A DNA stretch of 24,105 bases from DASZZX01 sp036260415 (GTDB lineage: Bacteria > Actinomycetota > Nitriliruptoria > Nitriliruptorales > JAHWKO01): positions 1 to 24,105 of the forward strand of contig DASZZX010000276.1 in the NCBI GenBank assembly GCA_036260415.1, given 5' to 3'. The notes beneath the pieces are model-generated. The model did not search any database. It was not told the DNA's origin and saw nothing but the letters and a program-made list of their open reading frames with translations. The position numbers and the translations under genes are program-made. Positions 7,354 through 14,979 of this stretch are shown here, piece by piece; position 1 is the first letter of the stretch; the number at the start of each line of letters is the position of its first letter.

Positions 7354-9738
7354 ATGGTAGTCGACCATCTCTCCACGCCCGCCGGTCCGTCCCGGGAGGC
7401 TCCGTGTGGTCGCAGTCGCTGGGCGCCGGCAGTGACGCTGGTCTTCGCGACGGCGATCGAGCGTGACCGGTTCCCCACCGCCCCTCTCACACGCAGCCTG
7501 CGTGCGTCACCGCCGGGCAGCGGGGAGCTGCACGCCCTGGACCTCGGTGGCGGCCCCGCGGACAGCGAACCGGGGCTGCGCTGGTGGACCATCGACGACC
7601 TCGGCCTGCCTGCCAGATCGGTCCGCTTCGCACTGGACCGGGAGCAGCTGGTCGCACTGTGCAAGCCGCGCTTCCTGCGGTTGCTATGCCGCGCGCTGCG
7701 CCGGTCGGTCGTCTTCGTCGATGCCGGCTGCCTGGTGCGCGATCCTCGCCCGCTCGTGGATCCGCTGCCGGACGGCCTGGAGCTGCTGCCCAGCCTCCAC
7801 TCCGATCTTCTCCGTCTCAAGCCGTCGCTGCGGGCAGGGCTCGAGGCGGGCGCCAGCGACCCGACGTCCGCGGTCGTCCGTGTGGGCCGCGACGAGACGG
7901 TCGACGGACTGCTCGACCGTTGGGTTGACTGGATGCTCGAGGCTTACGTGGAGGACCCCACCCGCAGCCTCGTCGCCGCGGAGATCGATCTCCTGCGGTC
8001 CCTGCCGGCTCAGTCGCCGGCGGCCCGGTGGCGTCACACCTTCCTCTACGTCCACTGGTCCGACATCCCGGGCTCGCTCGATCTCCCCGCCGTCGTGGAC
8101 ACCGGTGGCTTCGACCGCTACGCGACGGCCTCGGGCCCGGCCCTCGACCTGATCGAACGGCGCACGCATAGCGGGCGAGGGGTGCGCTGGGTCCGCGAAC
8201 AGGCGTGGGAGCCGGCACCCCCGGCCACGTCGACGTTTCTGAGCGGCGCTGCCGTGCCCGAGGTGACCGCTGCCGTGCTGCGCGCCCTCGACCCGATGGG
8301 GGCACGCTGGACGGATCCGTTCGACGACACCGGCGACGACACGTTCGTGGCCTGGCTGCGGCAGACGGACGGACGCGGCGTCACGCGGTTCGCTCACGCC
8401 CTGTACTGGAGCCGACGCGATCTGCGTGAGTCGTTCCCTGCCCGTTCGACTCCGGCACGCGTCTTCTCGGACTGGCTGCGCAGCACCGGGACGACCCCGA
8501 CCGCGCCGCCGTCCACGCGGCCGCAGCGCTCCTCGCCCCCGCGTCAGGTCCTGCCGGTGCTCGCGCGCCGCGCCCGGCGGCTGATCGGCCGGGGCGAGGT
8601 CCCGCTCGCCGGACCGCGGGAACCTGCGCCGATCTCCGTCCCGGGCGTCAACCTCGTCGGCTTCGCCCGAGCCGAGAGCGGTCTGGGGGAGGCCCTGCGC
8701 GCCACCGCCGGGGCGCTGTCGCGCTCGCAGGTCCCGACCGCCGTAGTGGACGTCAGTGGCCGGGTGTACTCGCGCCAGGCAGCCCCCGCGCCCGTGGGCA
8801 CAGCGATCGGCACGCCGTTCGACGTGACGATCTTCCACCTCAACCCCGAGGAGATGATCGGGTACGCGACCGATTCCCTCGCCTACCGGTTCGCGCCGTC
8901 GTGGAACATCGGTTTCTGGTTCTGGGAGACCGAGGAGCCGCCCCCGTCCTGGCGCGCCGCCCTGGACGCGGTCGACGAGGTGTGGGTGGCGACGTCGTTC
9001 GTGGGCGACGTCTTCCGTCGGCACACCGGCAAGCCGGTCAGCGTGCTGGGCCTGCCGGTCGATCCGCCCGCCGAGGTAAGGGCCGAGCGGGAGCGGTGGG
9101 AGCTGCCGCGGGACGCGTTCGTCGTCTCGTACGTGACCGACGCCTACTCCGGGCTGCAGCGCAAGGACCCGATGGCGGCGTTGCAGGCGTTCACCGCCGC
9201 CTACGCACCGTCGTTCGACGACGTGCACCTCGTGCTGAAGGTGAGCAACCTCGAGAAGTTCCCCTCCATGTGGACCCGCCTGGACGAGGCCAGCCGTGGG
9301 CTTCCCGTGACCGTCATCGGTGAGTACCTCCCCCGAGCGGATCTGTGGGATCTGTTGGCCGCCAGCGACGCGTACCTCTCGCTGCACGCGTCGGAGGGCT
9401 TCGGGTTGACGATCGCCGAGGCGATGGCGCTGGAGATCCCCTGTGTGGTGACCGCCTACGGGGGCAACATGGACTTCACCGACGAGTCGTCGGCGCTGCT
9501 GGTGCCGTTCCAGCGGGTCCCCGCGGAAGGTGGACCGGGGGACGTCTACGCGGGGCGGGGGACCTGGGCGAAGCCGGACGTGGAGGTTGCGGCACAGCAC
9601 CTTCGCTCGCTGCGCGACGCCCCGGACCTGCGGCAACGACTGGGCCGGGCGGGCCGGCAGCGCATCGCCGCGTACCGGCCCGAGCGCTTCACGGCTCGCG
9701 TGCTCGAGCGTCTCGCGGCCATCGGCCTTCCCCGCTGA
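7354..9738 (+). CDS. Large multidomain glycosyltransferase (GT8-like N-domain, linker domain, GT4)
   Basis: 794 residues from ATG 7354; GTG 7432 is an alternative start that fits the first beta strand better. The open frame reaches further upstream but runs back over the divergent gene. Layout: a nucleotide-sugar-transferase-like region (about 27-260), a middle helical region with FVAWLRQTDGRGVTRFAHALYW near 331-352, a Pro/Arg-rich linker (about 375-425) and a GT4 domain (about 429-794). The GT4 part has ARAESGLGEALRA (438-450), WFWETEEPP (522-530), the donor-binding RK pair at 603-604, KVSNLEKFP, and E-x7-E from Glu681 to Glu689. In the N-terminal region the expected acidic DPD-type motif reads FVDAGCLV (122 onward), so only one Asp remains. 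It is paralogous to the gene at 9747-12173 and ends 8 bases from it, tail to tail. Donor and acceptor are unknown. Confidence 0.85.
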   Translation: MVVDHLSTPAGPSREAPCGRSRWAPAVTLVFATAIERDRFPTAPLTRSLRASPPGSGELHALDLGGGPADSEPGLRWWTIDDLGLPARSVRFALDREQLVALCKPRFLRLLCRALRRSVVFVDAGCLVRDPRPLVDPLPDGLELLPSLHSDLLRLKPSLRAGLEAGASDPTSAVVRVGRDETVDGLLDRWVDWMLEAYVEDPTRSLVAAEIDLLRSLPAQSPAARWRHTFLYVHWSDIPGSLDLPAVVDTGGFDRYATASGPALDLIERRTHSGRGVRWVREQAWEPAPPATSTFLSGAAVPEVTAAVLRALDPMGARWTDPFDDTGDDTFVAWLRQTDGRGVTRFAHALYWSRRDLRESFPARSTPARVFSDWLRSTGTTPTAPPSTRPQRSSPPRQVLPVLARRARRLIGRGEVPLAGPREPAPISVPGVNLVGFARAESGLGEALRATAGALSRSQVPTAVVDVSGRVYSRQAAPAPVGTAIGTPFDVTIFHLNPEEMIGYATDSLAYRFAPSWNIGFWFWETEEPPPSWRAALDAVDEVWVATSFVGDVFRRHTGKPVSVLGLPVDPPAEVRAERERWELPRDAFVVSYVTDAYSGLQRKDPMAALQAFTAAYAPSFDDVHLVLKVSNLEKFPSMWTRLDEASRGLPVTVIGEYLPRADLWDLLAASDAYLSLHASEGFGLTIAEAMALEIPCVVTAYGGNMDFTDESSALLVPFQRVPAEGGPGDVYAGRGTWAKPDVEVAAQHLRSLRDAPDLRQRLGRAGRQRIAAYRPERFTARVLERLAAIGLPR

Positions 9739-9746
9739 GCTCCAAG

Positions 9747-12173
9747 TCAGAGGACGCGGCGGAGCTGCTTGTCGAGGCGTCGCGCGTAGCGTTCGAGCGA
9801 GGCGGCCCCGAGCGCGTCCTGTCGTGCCCGCTGGCGCTTGCGTTCCACCTCGTCGCGGTGCTCCGACACGTGCCGCATGAGCTCGACGGCGCTGTCGAGG
9901 TGCGGTGACGCCCAGATCGATCCCGGCGGGTAGGGACCGGTCTGCTCGTGGGTCTTCATCATGGAGAAGTCCACCAGCCAGGAGTTGTCGTCGGTGGTGA
10001 AGTCCATGTTCCCCGAGTAGGCGGTGCAGATCACCGGGGTCTCGACCGCCATCGCCTCCAGCAGCGTCAACCCGAACCCCTCGGCGGCGTGCAGCGACAC
10101 GTAGACGTCCGCCACCGACATCAGATCCATGACCCGGCTGCGGGGGAAGTACTCGTCGATGACGGTGATGGTCGACGTCTTGGACGCCAGCTCGCGGATC
10201 CTCGCCTGGCTGGCGGGGAACTTGTTGAGGTTCGAGACCTTCAGCACGAAACGCGTCCCCTCGAAGCCGCGGGGGGCGAACGCCTTCACGTACGCGTCCA
10301 AGGTCTTCTCGGGGTTCTTGCGGCCGTGAGCGCTCAGCGCGTCGTACACGAAGAGCAGGACGAACTCGTCCGGGGACAGTCCGAACTCGGACCGGTCGAC
10401 CCGGCGGGGCGCGGGGAGCTCGGCGGCGAGCCCGATGACCTTCACCGGGACCTTGGCGTACTGACCGAACACGTCGGCCAGGTACTCGCTGGCGACCCAC
10501 AGCTCGTCCACGCAGTCGAACGCCGGACGGGAACGGTCGGGCAGGTCCGCGGTCTCCCAGAACCACATCGCCGCGTTGAAGCGGCCCGCCAGTCGGTGAC
10601 GGAAGACCTGGTAGCCCAAGGTGAGCAGTTCGTCGGCGTTGGAGTGCAGCAGGTTCACGTCCCCGAACGCGCCGAACGAGCGGTCCCCCAGCTCGGGATC
10701 CACCGCGTTGCGCGAGGGGTACATCTCGCTGGTGTCGACGTAGCAGAAGTCGCGTTGCAGGTGCTTGAGGGCGGCGAGGCTGGCACGAGCCGCCTGCCCC
10801 AGACCGCTCTCGGACCGGAAGCAGCCGATGACCGACAGCTCGCGGGGTGCACGCCCGTAGACGGACGGTTGACGTCGAACCTCGACCCGCCGGGGAGCTG
10901 CCACGCCCCGCTTCCTGCCGGGGTCCGAACCGAGACGCCGACGCGTGAGACGTCGCTCGTAGCCCGGCAGCAGCCCGGCCATCAGGTTCAGCCGCCACTG
11001 GATGGCGTTGCGCAGACCCGTCGGCTCGTCGTCGTCGTGGTCTCCCCGCGGTTGACCCGGCGCGACGGTCGGGTCGAAGAGGTCGGCACCGAACCGGTCG
11101 AGGGCGTGCCGGTCGTTCCACCGTTGGAGGGGAGCGGGATCGACGGCCGGGTTCGGAAGGTCGTCGAAGAGGTGCTCGCGCCAGTACAGGTGTGCCAGCC
11201 GCGTGAGCCCACGAGGGTTGCGGTCGTACAGCCAGTCGCGGAACCGTTGGGTCGATCCGGCGGGCCAGCGGATCCCGAGTGGATCCGACACCCGGCGGAC
11301 GTCACGTGCGAACCGCTCGCAGGGGGTGAGCTGCCCGGATTCGCGCCAGAGGCGCTGGACCGCGTCGTGGATCACCTGCACCATCGGCTCCAGCGGGCGG
11401 GAGTCGTGCACGTTGTCGGCGAGCAGCTGCCACTCCACCTCAACGTCCTGCGCCTGAGTGAGAGCCCGGCGGGCGACCGCCACCAGCGCGTCACACTCGA
11501 CGACGGCGGCGCTGGACCCCTGCGCCCGTCCCGACTCGATGGCCGCGTGGTCCACCCAGCTCGTGATGGTGCCCTCTCCCGCGACGGTGGCCTGCCGGTC
11601 GCCCACCCCCTTCTGCAGCACGCCGAGGAGCACGTCGGCGGGCCGTCGCTGGTAGGGGTCGAAGAAAGTCTCGGTCACCGCCTCCTGCCATTCCAGGACG
11701 GTGCTGATCGCGTCCCGGCTGATCCCGAGCACCCGCTCGGAGATGAGCTCGCGGCGCCGCGTCAGCGTGTGAAGGTGCGGGGTGAGGGTGTGGAGCTCGC
11801 GGCCGAGCACCGGCGACGCGAGGACCAGACGCGACGAACCCAGGAACTTGGTGAGCTCCTCGAAGGGGCGCACGACCAGGCAACCGGGAGCGACGTACGC
11901 GAGCGTCTGGTGCCGGGTCAGGAGACGTTCGATCGCGAAGGGCAACGAGAACAGGGTCTGGTTCTCGTGATCGAGGATCTCCCCCACGACGTAGGGCGTC
12001 TCGCCCGACACCTCGGCCGCGTCCAGGACCGTCACGTCCAGCGGCAGGTCCACACCGGGCGAGGCGACGACGTACACGGGCAGCTCGGGGTGTTGCTGCC
12101 ACAGGGAGACCACCAACGCGTACGTCCCGTCCTGGGTGTGCGGGGTGGCGGTGGTGACGAGCGCCTCTACCAC
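9747..12173 (-). CDS. Large multidomain glycosyltransferase (paralogue), N-domain plus GT4
   Basis: 808 residues. The N-terminal region (about 1-250) resembles a nucleotide-sugar-transferase fold, but at the usual acidic motif it reads YVAPGCLV (93-100), with no Asp. A middle helical region contains WLYDRNPRGLTRLAHLYWRE near 314-333. After a basic linker (about 400-445) comes a GT4 domain: CFRSESGLGQAARA (451-464), MWFWETADLP (536-545), RK at 618-619, KVSNLNKFP, E-x7-E from Glu698 to Glu706, then GNMDFTTDDNSWLV. The domain order and motifs match the protein at 7354-9738. GTG at 12173 is preceded by GGGAGG with eight bases between. It is the last gene of the block that contains Wzm/Wzt, so it probably builds the exported glycan. 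The GT4 half looks active; the N-terminal half may be a scaffold or a degenerate enzyme. Confidence 0.87.
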   Translation of the reverse strand: MVEALVTTATPHTQDGTYALVVSLWQQHPELPVYVVASPGVDLPLDVTVLDAAEVSGETPYVVGEILDHENQTLFSLPFAIERLLTRHQTLAYVAPGCLVVRPFEELTKFLGSSRLVLASPVLGRELHTLTPHLHTLTRRRELISERVLGISRDAISTVLEWQEAVTETFFDPYQRRPADVLLGVLQKGVGDRQATVAGEGTITSWVDHAAIESGRAQGSSAAVVECDALVAVARRALTQAQDVEVEWQLLADNVHDSRPLEPMVQVIHDAVQRLWRESGQLTPCERFARDVRRVSDPLGIRWPAGSTQRFRDWLYDRNPRGLTRLAHLYWREHLFDDLPNPAVDPAPLQRWNDRHALDRFGADLFDPTVAPGQPRGDHDDDEPTGLRNAIQWRLNLMAGLLPGYERRLTRRRLGSDPGRKRGVAAPRRVEVRRQPSVYGRAPRELSVIGCFRSESGLGQAARASLAALKHLQRDFCYVDTSEMYPSRNAVDPELGDRSFGAFGDVNLLHSNADELLTLGYQVFRHRLAGRFNAAMWFWETADLPDRSRPAFDCVDELWVASEYLADVFGQYAKVPVKVIGLAAELPAPRRVDRSEFGLSPDEFVLLFVYDALSAHGRKNPEKTLDAYVKAFAPRGFEGTRFVLKVSNLNKFPASQARIRELASKTSTITVIDEYFPRSRVMDLMSVADVYVSLHAAEGFGLTLLEAMAVETPVICTAYSGNMDFTTDDNSWLVDFSMMKTHEQTGPYPPGSIWASPHLDSAVELMRHVSEHRDEVERKRQRARQDALGAASLERYARRLDKQLRRVL

Positions 12174-12181
12174 CTCGTCTG

Positions 12182-12187
12182 CCTCCC
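12182..12187 (-). promoter_or_regulatory. Ribosome binding site supporting GTG 12173
   Basis: The minus strand reads GGGAGG, eight bases before the GTG. It fixes the start of the large glycosyltransferase gene, and it is one of the clearest Shine-Dalgarno sequences in the window. Confidence 0.6.
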
Positions 12188-12204
12188 GCGCGACGGACGC
12201 GAGG

Positions 12205-12210
12205 AATGTA
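12205..12210 (-). promoter_or_regulatory. Possible internal -10 box before the large glycosyltransferase
   Basis: TACATT on the minus strand, an unusually A/T-rich patch for this DNA, lies in the 46-base gap after the coiled-coil methyltransferase stop. A transcript starting about seven bases downstream would include the GGGAGG site. No clear -35 element. Confidence 0.28.
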
Positions 12211-12219
12211 ACCGCACCC

Positions 12220-13230
12220 TCACGACGTCCTGCGTAGCTCGATCAGGGCGACCGCCCCCGCGTGCGGCACGCCCAGGGACCGGTACCCCCGACGGCGGAT
12301 CTCCTCGCGGCTGCACGGCACCCACCCTCCCCGCTGCTCGTAGTAGGAGTCGGCGACCAGCTCGAGGCCCGAGGCGGCGATCAGCGCGTCGAGTCGCTCG
12401 GCGTCGTAGTTGATCAGCCAGCCATGGTCCTCGTAACGCCCGAACGGGACGGACAAGAGGACCCTGCCGCCCGGCCGCAGCCACCGTGCCATGGTGGAGA
12501 TGGCGCGATGATCCGGTCGTTCCTCCCCGTCACCGTCGCCCAGCCCGTACCGGCGGTTGTCACGTCCGACATGCTCGATGGTGGAGATGCAGAGCACCAG
12601 GTCGAAGCTGTCCGGCGCGAACACGTGGCTGCGGATGTCGGCGCGCACGCGGCGGAAGGTGGTCGACAGGTCGTCGCGGGTCCCAGCGGCGAGATCAAGG
12701 CCGACGAGGACCGGTACGTCCAGGGAGCGCAGGGCCTGGAGGTATCGCTCCTCCGCGAAGGCGTACCCGACCTCGAGCACGCAACGCTCGCCACGGTAGG
12801 AGGACAGCACCCATGGGATCTCGACGCTGCGCTCCGACAGCGTGAGCAGCAGGATCTCCCGCACCTCGGCGAGCTCGCGGAACGCGCGGTCGAGGCGCTC
12901 CACCTCGCTCAGCGGCGCCTTGTCCGCCAGCTCGACCCGCACCTCGGTCAGCTCCTCGAACGCCCGGTCGAGGCGTGCGGTCTCCGAGGCGAGTCGCGCA
13001 TCGACCTCTTGCCGGCTCGCACGTTGGCCGAGCTCGTCGAAGGCGAGGTTGAGCCGCCCGACCTCCGAGATCGGGGCTCGCTTCGCCAGCTCGTCGAACG
13101 CCAGGTTCAGCCGCTGCACCTCCGACGCCGGCGCCCGACCTTCGAGTGCGTGCGCGATGTCGGCGAGCCGTCGCTCGACCTCGTGCAGCCGCGCCTCGTG
13201 CTCGTGGCGGCGGGACCACGGCCTCCTCAT
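12220..13230 (-). CDS. SAM-dependent methyltransferase with N-terminal coiled coil
   Basis: 336 residues. Residues about 10-127 are charged, heptad-like and proline-poor, with a near-exact 19-residue repeat (32-50 and 51-69, sharing SEVxRLNLAFDEL) and a looser third copy near 104-122, consistent with a long coiled coil. Residues about 135-336 form a class I methyltransferase: the SAM-binding motif I reads VLEVGYAFAEERY (151-163), lacking the usual GxGxG, followed by VGLDLA (176-181), LVLCISTIEHVGRDN (211-225) and WLRPGGRVLLSVP (250-262). It probably methylates a sugar of the glycan, or its end. The ATG at 13230 overlaps the Wzt stop (ATGA), so it is made together with the exporter. The arrangement recalls chain-terminating coiled-coil methyltransferases such as WbdD, but no kinase domain is present. 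Confidence 0.85.
   Translation of the reverse strand: MRRPWSRRHEHEARLHEVERRLADIAHALEGRAPASEVQRLNLAFDELAKRAPISEVGRLNLAFDELGQRASRQEVDARLASETARLDRAFEELTEVRVELADKAPLSEVERLDRAFRELAEVREILLLTLSERSVEIPWVLSSYRGERCVLEVGYAFAEERYLQALRSLDVPVLVGLDLAAGTRDDLSTTFRRVRADIRSHVFAPDSFDLVLCISTIEHVGRDNRRYGLGDGDGEERPDHRAISTMARWLRPGGRVLLSVPFGRYEDHGWLINYDAERLDALIAASGLELVADSYYEQRGGWVPCSREEIRRRGYRSLGVPHAGAVALIELRRTS
13024..13137 (-). repeat. Two tandem 57-base coding repeats in the coiled coil
   Basis: Bases 13081-13137 and 13024-13080 encode two 19-residue units of the methyltransferase coiled coil that differ at only four positions (RAPxSEVxRLNLAFDELxx). A diverged copy is at residues 104-122 of the same protein. This looks like in-frame duplication that changes coiled-coil length. 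Confidence 0.75.
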
Positions 13231-14063
13231 CCTCCGGACGCGGCCTGGTCGGTGTCGGGCGCCTCGACGGGTCGGAGTGGGGCCGCTCGCGGCGCGGCGT
13301 GGTCGTCCTCGTCCACGCCGGCATGGCGCAGGTAGGCCCCGATGACCTCATCGGGGTCACCGAGCAGCTTCACCCGACCGCGGTCGAGCCACAGCGCCCG
13401 CTGCGATATCTCCCGCACGGTGTCGAGGTCGTGGGAGACGAGGACGATCGCGGCCCCCTCCTCCATCATGCGTTCGATGCGTTCCCGCGACTTCTTCTGG
13501 AAGGCCGCGTCGCCCACCGACAGGACCTCGTCGACGACCAGCAGCTCGGGGTGGACGTCGGTCGCCACGGAGAACCCCAGGCGGGCCAGCATGCCCGACG
13601 AGTAGCTGCGTATCGGCACGTCCAGGAACTCGCTGAGCCCCGCCCAGTCCGCGATCTCCGCCGCACGCTCGCGCATCCGGTCGCTGTCGCGTCCCAGCAG
13701 CGTGCCGTAGAGGACGATGTTCTCGAACGCGGTCAGTTCGGCGTTGAAGCCGGCGCCCAGCTCGATCATCGGCGCGACCGTGCCCCGCACGATGACCCGG
13801 CCTCCGGTGGGTGGCAGGACCCGAGCGATGACCTTCATCAACGTGGACTTGCCCGCCCCGTTGGGTCCGACGATCCCGACGGTCTCTCCGGCATCGACGT
13901 GGAAGGACACGCCGTCCAGTGCCCACAGCTTCTCGTACTTCACCTGCCGCTGCGCCATGCGGATGGCGAACTCCTTGAACGTGGTGGGGGTGCTGTGCGA
14001 CAGCCTGTAGGCGAGCGAGACGTCGTGGACCTCCACCACCGGCGGCCGGTCCGACCTGGTCAC
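13227..14063 (-). CDS. wzt: ABC transporter ATPase for polysaccharide export (short Wzt type)
   Basis: 278 residues; the ATP-hydrolysing subunit that pairs with the adjacent permease to move a lipid-linked polysaccharide across the inner membrane. Walker A is GPNGAGKST (66-74), the family-typical ELGAGFNAELTAFENI follows at 101-116, the ABC signature is the variant YSSGM (154-158), Walker B is LLVVDE (174-179) and the switch His is in SHD (210-212). The protein ends with about 30 acidic/proline residues, so there is no C-terminal carbohydrate-binding domain as in O9a-type Wzt; in this it resembles KpsT, TagH or other short relatives. The GTG at 14063 overlaps the permease stop (GTGA), and the stop overlaps the methyltransferase start (ATGA), indicating one coupled operon. 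The symbol is by family resemblance. Confidence 0.92.
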   Translation of the reverse strand: MTRSDRPPVVEVHDVSLAYRLSHSTPTTFKEFAIRMAQRQVKYEKLWALDGVSFHVDAGETVGIVGPNGAGKSTLMKVIARVLPPTGGRVIVRGTVAPMIELGAGFNAELTAFENIVLYGTLLGRDSDRMRERAAEIADWAGLSEFLDVPIRSYSSGMLARLGFSVATDVHPELLVVDEVLSVGDAAFQKKSRERIERMMEEGAAIVLVSHDLDTVREISQRALWLDRGRVKLLGDPDEVIGAYLRHAGVDEDDHAAPRAAPLRPVEAPDTDQAASGG

Positions 14064-14896
14064 AGCAGTACCACCAGGCGTTGCCAGCTCCGGGAGAAGA
14101 GCCAGACACCGGCGGCGAGGACGGTGAGCGACGTCCCGCCCATCACCACGTACGAGAACCACGCCGGGACCTCGCCGCCGTGGACGAAGTACCGGAACAC
14201 GAGGAGGTAGTGGTACAGCGGGTTGAGCTTGATGAAGATCTTGTACTGGTCCGGGACGATGTCCAGGGGGTAGAAGGAGGGGGTGAGGTACGCGATCAGC
14301 TGGATGAAGACGTTCGTCAGGTCCAGCACGTCGTAGAAGAACACGGCCAGGGATGCCACCAGCAGTCCGATGCCGGTGATGAGGGCCAACATCGCCAGAG
14401 CTGGGATCGGCGTCAGCACGACCGTCCAGGGCACGCCGACGCCGGTCACGACGATCACGACGAGCAGGGGGATCATCCCGACGAAGAGGTTCACCGTCGC
14501 TGCCGTGGCGGCCGCGAGCGAGAAGACCTCGGGTGGCACGTAGACCTTGGACAGGACCGAGGAGCTGTTGACGATCGCTGCGCCGGTCGCCGCCACGCCC
14601 TGGGCGAAGTAGGTCACCAGCAGCACGCCGGAGAGCAGGTACACGACGTACGGGACCCCGGGGATGGGGAAGCGGAACAGCTGGCTGAAGATCAGCCACA
14701 TGATGGCGGTGGTCAGCAACGGGTTCAACAGCGTCCACCACATGCCCAGCACGGAGCGCTTGTAGCGGACGGTGAGGTCCCGTACCACGAGCAGTTTGAT
14801 CAGCTCGCGGTACTCCCAGAAGTGGATGGCCTCCGAGACGAGCGGTCGGCGGGACTGCTCGGAGTCGTAGTACGTCGTCGAGGATGGAGCTGACAA
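14060..14896 (-). CDS. wzm: ABC-2 type polysaccharide export permease (Wzm type)
   Basis: 278 residues; the membrane subunit of the exporter with the Wzt-type ATPase encoded next. After a soluble N-terminus it carries the signature RDLTVRYKRSVLGMWWTLLNP (39-59), which begins the first membrane segment, then about six membrane segments (roughly 53-74, 81-108, 128-150, 158-188, 195-213, 247-268) and the late NPLYHYLLVFRY stretch (225-236) typical of this family. The start is TTG at 14896, supported by GAGGGAG at 14901-14907; no ATG or GTG near it is in frame. It overlaps the Wzt gene by four bases and follows the GT-C gene after 83 bases, where a TAGCCT box could provide a separate promoter. 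The substrate is not determinable; O-antigen, teichoic acid and galactan exporters share this fold. Confidence 0.92.
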   Translation of the reverse strand: MSAPSSTTYYDSEQSRRPLVSEAIHFWEYRELIKLLVVRDLTVRYKRSVLGMWWTLLNPLLTTAIMWLIFSQLFRFPIPGVPYVVYLLSGVLLVTYFAQGVAATGAAIVNSSSVLSKVYVPPEVFSLAAATAATVNLFVGMIPLLVVIVVTGVGVPWTVVLTPIPALAMLALITGIGLLVASLAVFFYDVLDLTNVFIQLIAYLTPSFYPLDIVPDQYKIFIKLNPLYHYLLVFRYFVHGGEVPAWFSYVVMGGTSLTVLAAGVWLFSRSWQRLVVLL

Positions 14897-14900
14897 GGTG

Positions 14901-14907
14901 CTCCCTC
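14901..14907 (-). promoter_or_regulatory. Ribosome binding site fixing the TTG start of the permease
   Basis: The minus strand reads GAGGGAG followed by four bases and TTG. This strong site justifies the rare TTG start for the Wzm-type permease. Confidence 0.6.
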
Positions 14908-14950
14908 GGGGTGAGGGACGACGGTGGGGCCCACGGCCATGCCCGACGGA

Positions 14951-14956
14951 AGGCTA
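14951..14956 (-). promoter_or_regulatory. Possible -10 box for the Wzm/Wzt genes
   Basis: TAGCCT on the minus strand, in the 83-base gap before the permease; the surrounding GTAGCCTTCCG differs by one base from GTAGGCTTCCG at 7330-7340. It sits between five-base arms GACGG/CCGTC (14945-14949 and 14957-14961). No convincing -35. Confidence 0.27.
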
Positions 14957-14979
14957 CCGTCCCGGCGGCACGGCGACGG

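Noticed and set aside
7684..11121. Very long minus-strand frame crossing both large glycosyltransferases
   Set aside because: Arg/Gly/Ala-rich out-of-frame shadow of the two recognisable genes.
9948..12413. 821-codon plus-strand frame opposite the large glycosyltransferase
   Set aside because: No family motif, and it would run into the methyltransferase; the minus frame is clearly GT4-type.
14945..14961. GACGG/CCGTC hairpin in the gap before the permease
   Set aside because: Only five base pairs, no T-run after it on either strand; not acceptable as a terminator.
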